A DNA stretch of 64,000 nucleotides, from NCBI RefSeq assembly GCF_947496855.1, contig NZ_CANMED010000001.1:62001-126000 (forward strand), in the 5' to 3' direction. The notes under the pieces are model-generated. The model saw only the letters and a list, made by a program, of their open reading frames with translations. It searched no databases and was not told where the DNA came from. Each line of letters starts with the position of its first letter. Position 1 is the stretch's first letter. Both the position numbers and the translations under genes were made by a program. Below, piece after piece: positions 53,607-62,067 of the stretch. This DNA is from an uncultured Aquimarina sp. (GTDB lineage Bacteria; Bacteroidota; Bacteroidia; Flavobacteriales; Flavobacteriaceae).

Positions 53607-54596
53607 ATGAAATACTTTTCGATAAGCCTATATCTCAAGATGATTAATTGTGCCATTGCAGAAGGCATGTCTAGGGATGACTTCATGGATTTACCAACTT
53701 CAATAGATGAAGCAAAACATTTACAAGTTGTTGCTGCTGAAGAATTTTTAGATTTACATGAGCTGCTTGATGATAAACTTGGACCAGGATTTGGGATTCG
53801 CGTAGGTCAGCAAATGATTATTGAGGATTATGGGGTATTAGGACTATCTTGGCGTACATGTTCTAAAGTAGGCGAAATCTTTGAACGTAGTGATCGTTAT
53901 TTTAAACTTCTCTCAAATACATTTGTATGGAAAATTAAAGAAGAAGGTAACATTTCTCATGTTGTACTCAATAGAGAAGCACATCGTAGAGGTATGGAAT
54001 TATCTACTGAAGCTAGCTTATCTGCCACAGTAGTTGTACTTCAAGCCATGTCGGAAAAAGATATCTCCCCAATTCAAGTTAGTTTTAAACACAACCCACC
54101 GCAAGACTTAACTAGCCATAATGCTGCTTTTAAATGTCCTATACTCTTTAATCAGCCTACTTATTCCATAAGTTATAAAACGTCTGACTTAAACTTAAGA
54201 ACTGCAAAGGCAGATGCCACTATAAACCGGTATTTACTAAAGCAGGTAGATGAAAACACAAAAGGTATTAAAATACCTGGTAATAAATTTGTGCGCGATG
54301 TAGAATCTCTTATTAAAGATGGGCTTCCGACAGGTATCCCTGCGATTCAAAATATTAGTGAACTCCTAGCCATGAGTAACAGAACACTAACCAGAAGGCT
54401 TTCTGAAGCAAATGTTACCTATCGGGATTTAGTGAAAAGAACTCAAGAAAAAATCGCTAAAAATATGCTACGAGATAAAAATCAAAGTATTGGTGATATC
54501 GCATTCTTAACAGGTTTCTCTGAACAAAGTGCTTTTAATCGTGCTTTTAAAAAATGGACTAACCAAACCCCTTCAGAATTTAGAAAAAATAACTAA
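53607..54596 (+). CDS. AraC-family transcriptional regulator (arabinose-binding-domain type)
   Basis: A 329-residue regulator. The N-terminal 210 residues form the AraC 'arabinose-binding-like' domain found in OruR/VirS/ArgR-type proteins (GFGIRVGQQMIIEDYGVLG). The C-terminal AraC DNA-binding domain (about 230-329) has MSNRTLTRRLSEANVTYRDL and the signature IGDIAFLTGFSEQSAFNRAFKKW (residues 301-323, quoted by its ends: IGDIAF to FKKW) then TNQTPSEFR. It precedes the cytochrome c-like/DUF1772/DUF5367/NmrA cassette, and two direct repeats lie between them, so it probably activates that cassette. Confidence 0.93.
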   Translation: MKYFSISLYLKMINCAIAEGMSRDDFMDLPTSIDEAKHLQVVAAEEFLDLHELLDDKLGPGFGIRVGQQMIIEDYGVLGLSWRTCSKVGEIFERSDRYFKLLSNTFVWKIKEEGNISHVVLNREAHRRGMELSTEASLSATVVVLQAMSEKDISPIQVSFKHNPPQDLTSHNAAFKCPILFNQPTYSISYKTSDLNLRTAKADATINRYLLKQVDENTKGIKIPGNKFVRDVESLIKDGLPTGIPAIQNISELLAMSNRTLTRRLSEANVTYRDLVKRTQEKIAKNMLRDKNQSIGDIAFLTGFSEQSAFNRAFKKWTNQTPSEFRKNN

Positions 54597-54617
54597 AACT
54601 TCCTTTTTGGCTTAAAA

Positions 54618-54646
54618 TGTCAAAAGATTGTCTTTAAGTGTCAAAA
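54618..54646 (+). promoter_or_regulatory. Candidate AraC operator: TGTCAAAA direct repeat
   Basis: TGTCAAAA occurs at 54618-54625 and 54639-54646, exactly 21 bp apart (two helical turns), within longer similar 21 bp units. It sits between the AraC gene and the next gene, 54 bp before its start. AraC-family dimers often bind direct repeats at this spacing. Confidence 0.6.
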
Positions 54647-54699
54647 ATCTTATTTGATCACTTTGCACTTTTGTATCATCAAATTAACAATGCTATATA

Positions 54700-55071
54700 A
54701 TGATGGTAACATTAGTAAAATTAATAATCGAGATTTCAGTAATACTAACAGTTAATTCAACAAATACTTACAAGTCGATTGAAGAGCATAATAAATTGAC
54801 CGGGGTATACGCCTTAAACTATGTAGTAAAAGATACTAAAGCTGAAGCATTTAAAATATTAGAAAACAAATGTAATGTTTGTCATTACAAACGAAATAAA
54901 AGACGTGTATTCACATTAGAAAACATGAATCCTTGGGCTAATGATATCTACAAGCAAGTCTTTATAAAAAAGCGAATGCCTAAGGGAAAAAAAATAAAAC
55001 TGAACCCTAAGGAATATCAAGAATTATTAACGTGGATAACGTCCACTAAAACATCAATCAATGGAATTTAA
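54700..55071 (+). CDS. Cytochrome c-like heme protein
   Basis: A 123-residue protein with an N-terminal hydrophobic export or anchor segment (about 1-20). The heme-attachment motif CNVCH is at 58-62, and a distal Met in RMPKG (about 103) is followed by LNPKEYQELLTWI, the usual C-terminal c-type cytochrome pattern. So it is a small cytochrome c carrying electrons in the periplasm; the redox partner is unknown. The downstream DUF1772 gene begins 11 bp inside its end, hence translational coupling. First gene after the AraC regulator. Confidence 0.75.
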   Translation: MMVTLVKLIIEISVILTVNSTNTYKSIEEHNKLTGVYALNYVVKDTKAEAFKILENKCNVCHYKRNKRRVFTLENMNPWANDIYKQVFIKKRMPKGKKIKLNPKEYQELLTWITSTKTSINGI

Positions 55072-55552
55072 ACTAAAAATTATCGTATTAATGCTTAGTA
55101 TACTATTTACAGGTCTTACAGCTGGCTTATGTTTTACATGGTCTAATGCTGTTACTCCTGGGATTGGTCGCCTAGATAACATAAGCTTTTTAAAAGCTTT
55201 TCAAGCGATGAATAGGGAAATTGTAAATGGTCGTTTTATGATAGTATTTTTTGGGCCTGTCATATTACTCTTTATAAATACTTATTTATTCAAAAACAGC
55301 AGTATAAGTTTTTGGTTATTCCTTGCGGCTGCAATACTATTTTTTGTTGGAATCGGCTTAGTAACCATTTTTGGAAACGTTCCATTAAATGAAGTTTTGG
55401 ATACCTCTAATTTAGAAACTCTTTCAAAAATTGACTTGCACGAGCTTCGAAACAAATTTGAACAACCTTGGAATCGTTGGCACACCATAAGAACATTATC
55501 ATCATTTAGCACTTTTACACTATTAATCATAGGCATGCTCTACACAAAATAA
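55061..55552 (+). CDS. DUF1772-family membrane protein
   Basis: A 163-residue protein with four hydrophobic helices (about 8-28, 60-78, 83-105, 145-161). The DUF1772 signature is present: FGNVPLNEVLD, then an FEQPWNRWHTIRT segment with conserved Trp-Asn-x-Trp-His. Fungal members include anthrone oxygenase-like proteins, but bacterial functions are unknown. It overlaps the cytochrome gene by 11 bp and precedes a DUF5367 gene by 48 bp, all likely one message under the AraC regulator. Confidence 0.8.
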   Translation: MEFKLKIIVLMLSILFTGLTAGLCFTWSNAVTPGIGRLDNISFLKAFQAMNREIVNGRFMIVFFGPVILLFINTYLFKNSSISFWLFLAAAILFFVGIGLVTIFGNVPLNEVLDTSNLETLSKIDLHELRNKFEQPWNRWHTIRTLSSFSTFTLLIIGMLYTK

Positions 55553-55600
55553 GACAAGACATCAATTTGTAAAAAAATAATCAATCAAAAACGAACAATC

Positions 55601-56005
55601 ATGAAACAATTAAGAGCCATTGGTATTGGGATTATTATCTGGATTATTGGAGTAAATATTTACACAATTTCCTTCTACATTCCAATTTTAGAAGACCCAG
55701 AATTTCAGGCAAATATTTTACTGTCTTTAGGAATACTGCCCGTAGTGTGGTTAGGAGCAAAACTATATTACAGAAAGAAAATCACTACAAAAGGATACTG
55801 GTTAGGGTTAGTTTTCTTTTTAATCGCAACGGTTTTAGATATTCTAATTACTGTACCTTTTTTAATAGTTCCTAATGGAGGATCCTATTATAACTTCTTT
55901 ACTGCTGCTGGTTTTTGGCTCATTGGAATAGAGTTTATCGCAATGAGTACCGTGTATTGGTATACCAAAGTTTTTAGTAAAAAAAGTACAGTAAATTATT
56001 TATAA
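55601..56005 (+). CDS. DUF5367-like membrane protein
   Basis: A 134-residue protein of four membrane helices (about 8-28, 38-58, 66-88, 98-122). It fits the DUF5367 family by its helix pattern and the FLIVPNGGSYYNFF and FWLIGIEF segments. No catalytic motif is present. It lies in the same + strand series as the DUF1772 and NmrA-like genes. Function unknown; a role in the inner membrane is likely. Confidence 0.7.
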   Translation: MKQLRAIGIGIIIWIIGVNIYTISFYIPILEDPEFQANILLSLGILPVVWLGAKLYYRKKITTKGYWLGLVFFLIATVLDILITVPFLIVPNGGSYYNFFTAAGFWLIGIEFIAMSTVYWYTKVFSKKSTVNYL

Positions 56006-56057
56006 AAGTAAAATTAAAAAATCTCAAATAATCAATAACAATTAAAAACGAATAGAA

Positions 56058-56903
56058 ATGAAAACAGAAAACATTTTAGTTATCGGAGGAAACGGTAAAA
56101 CCGGTCGCCGAGTTGCAGAAAATTTAACACAATTAGGTCACAACGTACGAGTGGTTGGACGAAAAACAAACCCTGCATTTGATTGGGAAAACACAGACAC
56201 CTATGACACGGCTTTAAAAGATATGGATAGAGCCTATATTGTGTATTATCCGGATTTGGCAGTACCTGGTTCAAGAGATGCTATCAGTACACTTACTAAA
56301 AAAGCTCTACAAGCTGGTTTAGAAAAAGTGGTGTTACTTTCTGGAAAAGGTGAGACAGAGGCCGAAGCTTGTGAGGAAATCGTAGCAAACTCTGGATTAA
56401 ATTATACGCTAGTTAGAGCATCATGGTTTAATCAAAACTTTAGTGAAGGTGCATTTTTAGAATTTATACTAAATGGCATTGTTGCTTTACCAATGCCAAA
56501 TGCAGAAATACCATTTGTCGATGTTAATGATATAGCAGATGTAGTATCCAAAGTAATTTTGGATGATACGTATAACGGACAAACTATTACCGTAACAGGT
56601 CCTCAAAAAAGAACCTTTAAGGAAGTGGTAGAAATTATGGCAGAGACTATTGATAAACACATTCAATTTGTGCCGATTTCTATTGATGAGTTTAAGGAAG
56701 GCATGCGAAAAGCAGGATTACCTGATTCTTATGTATGGCTGTTCGGTTATTTATTTAAAGAGGTGTTAGGAAACCCAGAGAACCAAGAAGTATCTGATGA
56801 TGTAGCCAAAGTTTTGGGTAGGCCAGCTATAGATTTTGAAACCTTTGCTCGAGAAACTGCAGCAAGCGGTATTTGGAATCAAAAAGTCACGGAAAAATTA
56901 TAA
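56058..56903 (+). CDS. NmrA-family NAD(P)-binding protein
   Basis: A 281-residue atypical short-chain dehydrogenase. The N-terminal dinucleotide-binding motif is VIGGNGKTGRRVAENL (GxxGxxG) and is followed by VRVVGRK. The catalytic Tyr/Lys pair of classical SDRs is not apparent, as is usual for NmrA, which acts as a redox sensor or quinone/NAD(P)-related enzyme. LVRASWFNQNFSEG resembles the NmrA/QOR2 active-site region. Last conserved member of the AraC-linked series, so it may reduce or sense a small molecule handled by the DUF1772 protein. Confidence 0.88.
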   Translation: MKTENILVIGGNGKTGRRVAENLTQLGHNVRVVGRKTNPAFDWENTDTYDTALKDMDRAYIVYYPDLAVPGSRDAISTLTKKALQAGLEKVVLLSGKGETEAEACEEIVANSGLNYTLVRASWFNQNFSEGAFLEFILNGIVALPMPNAEIPFVDVNDIADVVSKVILDDTYNGQTITVTGPQKRTFKEVVEIMAETIDKHIQFVPISIDEFKEGMRKAGLPDSYVWLFGYLFKEVLGNPENQEVSDDVAKVLGRPAIDFETFARETAASGIWNQKVTEKL

Positions 56904-57002
56904 TATAAAAAAGCAATCATACAATAGGACCTTTAAGTCAATTAATGGTCTTGTTGTTAATTACAAAAAGTAATACTTATGAACACACTAAAAACATATG
57001 AT

Positions 57003-57170
57003 ATGAAAAATAAATATAAAAAATTTGGTTTAACTTTTGGAGCAGGAATTGGGCTTTGCATTGGAATCTTGACAAATAGTATAGCAATTGGTTTGTCTTT
57101 AGGATCTGGTGCTGGTTTAGTCCTTGGAGCAGCTCTTGGAACTAGAATTAGAAAAGGTAATGAGAAATAA
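57003..57170 (+). CDS. Small glycine-zipper membrane protein
   Basis: A 55-residue protein from the ATG at 57003 (an ATG eight codons upstream, 56979, is an alternative). A charged N-terminus (MKNKYKKFG) is followed by two hydrophobic segments with Gly every three to four residues (GAGIGLCIGIL, then GLSLGSGAGLVLGAALG), a glycine-zipper pattern, and a basic tail. Such proteins form helix pairs in membranes. No family-specific role; located after NmrA, before a decayed gene. Confidence 0.6.
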   Translation: MKNKYKKFGLTFGAGIGLCIGILTNSIAIGLSLGSGAGLVLGAALGTRIRKGNEK

Positions 57171-57184
57171 AAAAAACAATTAAA

Positions 57185-57695
57185 ATGAATTCAACAAAAC
57201 AAATCACTTTATGTATTTGTATACTTTTTTTTATAGTCAAATCAAAGGCTTAAAATAATGTTAATGTCTTTTCAAATCTTAACCAAATAGAAAAAACGAA
57301 TCAATAGTCTTTTGAAAAACTATGATGAGAAAGCTCCAAGCTTTACAATAGGGATTATGAAAGAAAACCAATTAGTTGATGAAAAACAATTTGGGTTAGC
57401 CAATTTGGAATACCAAATTCCGATAACAAGAGAAACTTCATTTCACGTAGCTTCCGTCTCTAAACAATTTACGGCCTTTTCGATTCTTTTACTTGAAAAT
57501 GAAGGTAAACTTTCTTTATATGATGATATTAGAACTTATATTCCTGAAATGCGTGATTTTGAAAACACCATCACTATCCGTCATTTACTCAGTCATACTA
57601 GCGGTTTAAAAGACCAATATATGCGAGTTATCATCCCTGTCCGTAAAATGAGTTCAAAAAAGGAAAAATATTTAAAATCTTTTGAATATTGGTAA
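57185..57695 (+). pseudogene. Broken secreted serine hydrolase (beta-lactamase family)
   Basis: A signal peptide frame starts ATG at 57185 (MNSTKQITLCICILFFIVKS) and ends at TAA 57251; a second in-frame TAG is at 57305. The body continues in the +1 frame from 57312 with FGLANLEYQIPITRETSF, the Ser-x-x-Lys site SVSK near residue 46 and HTSGLKDQY, then stops at 57695 after 127 codons, lacking about the last two thirds. So there are two stops, a frameshift and a truncation. It belongs to the same broad superfamily as the intact serine hydrolase at 50169. Confidence 0.85.
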
Positions 57696-57777
57696 TTAAA
57701 TAAAAGACTGTACGTAACAAGGTATATAAAAGCGTGATAATATGAAAATAAATATTTGAAATTAGATTTAACTTTTT

Positions 57778-57867
57778 GAAATAGATAATGACCCGTATAT
57801 CGTTTATGACCTTTATAATGGAACTGTTGACAAGATTTCTATTGTTGACGCACATCAAAAGGATTAG
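57778..57867 (+). pseudogene. Short coding-like remnant
   Basis: A 29-codon frame (EIDNDPYIVYDLYNGTVDKI, then SIVDAHQKD and TAG) with balanced, protein-like composition and no start codon. It may be the 3' relic of the broken serine hydrolase gene or of another lost gene. No family can be assigned. Confidence 0.35.
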
Positions 57868-58149
57868 TGAAAAAAGTAACTTGCTACAAAAATGGCTCCT
57901 ATGCAAAACCTTTTCCTAAATTCTAGGTCATAAAATAAGATATTTTATTTTTTAAATTATTTCATACTAATAGTTTTATATTGTTATAACGCCATTAAAA
58001 AGCACTGTCAATACTTTAACAATATCCATACAATTCCTCATCCTATATTACACTTTGAAAAGTGTAAGCCAAGTATCCTAATGAACAGTTGAATAGTCAA
58101 GCTCAGAACAATACACAGAAGAATACTAATTATAGACACCACCCCCAAA

Positions 58150-58176
58150 AACAACAACAACAACAACAACAACAAC
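58150..58176 (+). repeat. Trinucleotide microsatellite (AAC)9
   Basis: Nine tandem AAC units followed by AAG, in the 3' flank of the acyltransferase fusion gene (26 bp past its stop on the minus strand). A candidate for length variation by slippage, not in a coding frame. Confidence 0.85.
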
Positions 58177-58201
58177 AAGAAAAGGGATTTAGATTAATAC
58201 C

Positions 58202-60778
58202 TTATATAATATAGTCTTGATTTTCCAATTCTAGATTATCAGCTGTTTGTAACGCTTTTTTAACAGTGTTACTCCAGACTTTGTACCCTTCTTTATTAAG
58301 ATGCAGGCCGTCTGATAGATATAGTTCTGGAAATGGTCTGTTATCTGTCGTAATCATTTGCCCAAAGACGTTTATATACTGCGCCTTTAATTCGGTTATA
58401 AAATATTTAGAAAGAAGTAAATTGGTCTCAATAATTTGAGGAATCATATACTCTCTTTCAACACTAGGTTTTAAACTAATTAAAGCCAGTTCCACATCAG
58501 GGTATTTGGCGTAAATCATCTGCACAAGCTCATTGCAACTTGTTAAAACTTCTTGTGGAGTTTTACCCTCACTTAAATCATTTTCGCCAGCATACAGCAC
58601 AATTTTAGAAGGGAAAGCCTCTTTGAAAATTTCATCAAAATAATGAATACACCAGGTAAAGGTAGACCCGCCAAAACCTAAATTAACAACATTAAACGGT
58701 ATAAGATCTTTTTGCATGCTTACCCATAACCGAACAGAAGAACTGCCATAAATTGCTATTAGATTTTCTTGTGATGCTAAGCCATTAACCCTCCTTTTTA
58801 ATCTTCTAATTTCATTACGCCAAATTTCTGGAGCTTCTTCCAATTGTTTTGTAGCTGTAGGAGTCATAAAAAGTTCTTCTGCTCTTGTAATGGCTTGCTC
58901 AACATATTCTTGATAACTAATTTGGTATTCGTTTACAAAAGCAATTAGATCTTTAGTGGCAGTAGATGCTACCTTTTCACTTATCCTAAAAGGTTTTTTA
59001 ATGGCGCAATAATATAATGATTTACCTATTCTATGGTCAAAATTTACCATAACTATTGGTACAATGTATGGTTCTGGAATTGTATGTAGTGCTAGTTTAA
59101 AAGCTCCTAGTTTAAATGGACCTGGAGAATCTTCTGTTCTATATGATGTTCCTTCAGGACTTATTATCAGATTACGCTTATTCTTAAGATGCTTGGTTGC
59201 CTCGTTATAAAAAATACTTCTAGCTTGTCTTTGATTCTCCTCTGTAGTTAGTTCAGATTCTTTTGTATACACGTTGATATACCCTAGGTTATCATAATAA
59301 TTCTGATGACCATATTCTTGCCCTTTCCCTATTCTTACTGTTCGTATACCAGGTTCACCATATTTTTTATGTAAAACAAGGGCACTTAAAAAATGAGAAT
59401 CTAAGGTTATTTGAAAATTGTTATTAAGGGTATAACCTAAATCATTTACTAAGTGATTATAAATAAAAATAGCACCTGTTTCATCTGGCAGATGTTCCCA
59501 ACCTTCTATAACATGATCAACCTTTTGAAACATTTTAGTTGTTTGTTCTGCACATACTTTTCTATTGTTCTCAGTATCGGTTGTTCCCTTTTCTGCAACA
59601 CTTTCATAGATGTTTTGTAATCCTTGTATAAACTCGAGTTCTTTTTGGTCTTCGGCTAGTAACTCCAAACTTAGAGATGCAATATGTTTTTCTAAAGCAG
59701 TACCGTTGTGAAGCATTTTTTCTAATGCAGTATAGGCGAATTGTTTTGTATTATTGTTTTTTAAAAGGTGTGGTACTTGATGCAAAGCAGAAGATACATG
59801 CATTCTAGATTTATTGTTTTTGATAAGCTGGTATACTGCCTGTAAATTATGTTTACCCAAAAGCCCTACATATCGCACAAAAGCAGCATTAATTTGATTG
59901 CCCATTAGCCAAAGTAATCTATTATAAAACAGCCCCTCAAAAACTTTATCTTTTGCAAATAGTTTAAGTAATTCTTCTTCTGGGATAAAATATGCTGATG
60001 TTTTTGTGGAGGTTGCGGCAGAACAAATATCATTCTCTTTTAAAAGGCAAGACCAACCAAATATAAAACCAGAATTTTTTATGGCGCGCTGTCTTATTTC
60101 TAGCGCATTTTCAATTCTTTTTATGGTAACTTCACCATGTATCAAAATAAAAAGACCCTTGGTATTTCGATCTTGTACATATAGTATCTCATCTGGTTCA
60201 TATTCTCGCCGTACGGCTTTTGTTGCCATTAAAGACAAATACTTTTCATCAAAATTATCCAAGAACGGAGAACGCCTCATTAAAGAGACAATTTTTTCTT
60301 TGGTTGCTATCGGAGAAATAAAGAACTTTCTGTTTTCTACAAAAGGCTGATTCCGGACTGGATTCAGTAATTCCAATTGTTTTAATAGCCCAGTATGAAG
60401 TACATGATATAGTTTTGAGCCTATACTTTTTAGCAACGTATTTTCTGTATTGTTTTGTAAATAAGCAGCAATAGTATCAATAGAAATTTCAAAAAAAGAA
60501 ACTTTTCGTGAAGCTACTACAGCCTTGTATGTATATCTTTTAGGAGCATTAAAGCCATTTAAACCTGTCGTAGTAAATGGTTCTGAATTCTGACAAACTA
60601 GTATGTCATTACCTGATTTTTCTAATGAAACGTAATAATTAATACTACCGTCTATGAGCCATCTGAATTTTGTAACTTTTTTATGTATATCGAAAATGAT
60701 ATGTCCCTTTTCATATTCCTTAATACATCCGTTAGGAAAATAATTCTGTAGTTGGTGAATGGTAATATCTTCCTTCAA
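58202..60778 (-). CDS. Fusion protein: cNMP-binding-like domains, PlsC-like acyltransferase, SGNH hydrolase
   Basis: An 858-residue cytoplasmic protein without signal peptide. Residues about 15-130 form a divergent cNMP-type sensor; 165-290 a second, clearer one (EPDEILYVQDRNTKGLFILIHGEV onward, quoted by its start: EPDEILYVQ). Residues about 410-640 resemble acylglycerol-phosphate acyltransferases: ISPEGTSYR (540-546) is motif III and YIVPIV (571-576) motif IV, but the HX4D catalytic pair is not standard (YNHLVND at 440-446; DSHFLSAL at 460-467). Residues about 674-845 are an SGNH hydrolase: GSSS (678-681), LGFGGS (700-705), GEND (731-734), SDGLH (822-826). Substrate and ligand unknown; a regulated lipid-remodelling enzyme is inferred. 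Confidence 0.8.
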   Translation of the reverse strand: MKEDITIHQLQNYFPNGCIKEYEKGHIIFDIHKKVTKFRWLIDGSINYYVSLEKSGNDILVCQNSEPFTTTGLNGFNAPKRYTYKAVVASRKVSFFEISIDTIAAYLQNNTENTLLKSIGSKLYHVLHTGLLKQLELLNPVRNQPFVENRKFFISPIATKEKIVSLMRRSPFLDNFDEKYLSLMATKAVRREYEPDEILYVQDRNTKGLFILIHGEVTIKRIENALEIRQRAIKNSGFIFGWSCLLKENDICSAATSTKTSAYFIPEEELLKLFAKDKVFEGLFYNRLLWLMGNQINAAFVRYVGLLGKHNLQAVYQLIKNNKSRMHVSSALHQVPHLLKNNNTKQFAYTALEKMLHNGTALEKHIASLSLELLAEDQKELEFIQGLQNIYESVAEKGTTDTENNRKVCAEQTTKMFQKVDHVIEGWEHLPDETGAIFIYNHLVNDLGYTLNNNFQITLDSHFLSALVLHKKYGEPGIRTVRIGKGQEYGHQNYYDNLGYINVYTKESELTTEENQRQARSIFYNEATKHLKNKRNLIISPEGTSYRTEDSPGPFKLGAFKLALHTIPEPYIVPIVMVNFDHRIGKSLYYCAIKKPFRISEKVASTATKDLIAFVNEYQISYQEYVEQAITRAEELFMTPTATKQLEEAPEIWRNEIRRLKRRVNGLASQENLIAIYGSSSVRLWVSMQKDLIPFNVVNLGFGGSTFTWCIHYFDEIFKEAFPSKIVLYAGENDLSEGKTPQEVLTSCNELVQMIYAKYPDVELALISLKPSVEREYMIPQIIETNLLLSKYFITELKAQYINVFGQMITTDNRPFPELYLSDGLHLNKEGYKVWSNTVKKALQTADNLELENQDYII

Positions 60779-61302
60779 AATCTATTTTTAAGGGTTAGTC
60801 TCAGGCTAATTTAACACGTTTTGTTAAGAAAATTAAGGAATCAGGTTATTTAAACAGATTTGTCAATATCAACCTTTTATTTTGCATAATTAATCAAATT
60901 AAAAGCCTAATTCGAAAAATAGTTAAATAGAAATCAATCTACCATTCGGGTATAATATTCTATACTTCAAATCAAAATACATCAAGCTTTTCGAGAACAC
61001 ATAATTAAGGTACGTTTTAAGGAAAGCTTACAGAATAACTTTATGGGACATGTAATATAAAATTAGCAGCTATAAAATATAGTTGACTACTGGTAACACC
61101 AAATATGATATTATAACAGATCTTAGTTACAAATCGAAAAGTCACTGTATTTTTGCAGTGGCATAAGATTTTAATACGGAAATTTATAAAAATCTGCGCA
61201 GAAGTATCGAGAAGCAAAGAAACATTTTGCTTTGCTCTAATTATATATTTGACGTTGGCAGTAATTAAATAAGGTAAATTTGACTTGAACCAATATTAAA
61301 AA
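60779..61302. other. Intergenic stretch with two hairpins before the VOC gene
   Basis: No gene is seen here. Two short palindromes stand out: CACTG (61143-61147) with CAGTG (61156-61160), and AGCAAAG (61213-61219) with CTTTGCT (61230-61236). They lie between a TAAC near 61113 and GTTGGC near 61253, the layout of the folded repeats that flank cassette-like genes in some Bacteroidota. Confidence 0.45.
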
Positions 61303-61731
61303 ATGAAAACAACAACATTTCTAACATTTGTAGGAGACCAATGCGGAAAGGCTGAGGAAGCAATAAATTTTTACACTACGATCTTTCCGAATTCGGAAAT
61401 TAAAACCATAAAAAAATATTCTGAAGGAGAGGCAGGAGGTACGACTGTACTTATTAAATATGGAGTATTTACATTAAATGGAACTGATTATATGGTTTCT
61501 GAAAGTAATTATAAACACGCTTGGTCATTTACGCCTGCAGTTTCACTTTTCATAAGTGATAAATCTGACGATTTGATACAAACACTTTTCGAAAAGCTAT
61601 CTTCAAATGGTGGTCAGGTGATGGTTCCGCTAGACAACTACGAAGGAGAAGGAGATTATGGATTTGGCAAGAAATTCGGATGGTGTGAAGACAAATATGG
61701 TATATCGTGGCAATTTGTGCTTTCTGAATAA
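61303..61731 (+). CDS. VOC-family (PhnB/glyoxalase-like) protein
   Basis: A 142-residue protein of the vicinal-oxygen-chelate superfamily, PhnB/3-demethylubiquinone-like branch: FLTFVGDQCGKAEEAINFYTTIFPNSE at the N-terminus (quoted by its start, FLTFVGDQ), and the C-terminal GKKFGWCEDKYGISWQFV typical of these proteins. The family binds a metal and small ligands; many members are annotated as methyltransferase-like without proof. It lies alone on the + strand, flanked by folded repeats, in a region of decaying genes. Confidence 0.88.
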   Translation: MKTTTFLTFVGDQCGKAEEAINFYTTIFPNSEIKTIKKYSEGEAGGTTVLIKYGVFTLNGTDYMVSESNYKHAWSFTPAVSLFISDKSDDLIQTLFEKLSSNGGQVMVPLDNYEGEGDYGFGKKFGWCEDKYGISWQFVLSE

Positions 61732-61761
61732 CAAATAAACTATTGTAATAAAATAACTACT

Positions 61762-61849
61762 AATCAACAATAGCTTATAGGTAATTACTTGTTTTCGCCA
61801 ACTTCTGAAAGCCTTATTGGACTTTCTATAAGTAATTTATTCGTTGATT
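61762..61849. repeat. Long imperfect palindrome downstream of the VOC gene
   Basis: Nested inverted arms: AATCAAC (61762-61768) with GTTGATT (61843-61849), AATTACTT (61783-61790) with AAGTAATT (61830-61837), and GAAAG (61807-61811) with CTTTC (61822-61826). The alternative pair CTTATAG/CTATAAG is also present. The roughly 88-base fold is much longer than a terminator and has AAC/GTT ends like integron attC sites, though other attC features are not demonstrated. Confidence 0.55.
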
Positions 61850-62067
61850 TTAGTGCTTAAGCAAGCAATGAAATAATGGAAGAAACGATGGAAACAATAT
61901 AAAAAAATCACTTATTACACTATATAATAAATTAAGAGATTAATTTTTAATCCAAAAATTGTTGTCCATTTACTAAATTGTTAAGTCTTTCTAATTTCAC
62001 TTTAAAAGAAAACACAAAATATTTGGTTCGTGACTAGATCAAAAACAATAACTTTTTTCTGTTCTAC

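Noticed and set aside
60006..60350. 114-codon plus-strand open frame inside the acyltransferase fusion gene
   Set aside because: It is antisense to the second cNMP domain, whose conservation accounts for the open frame.
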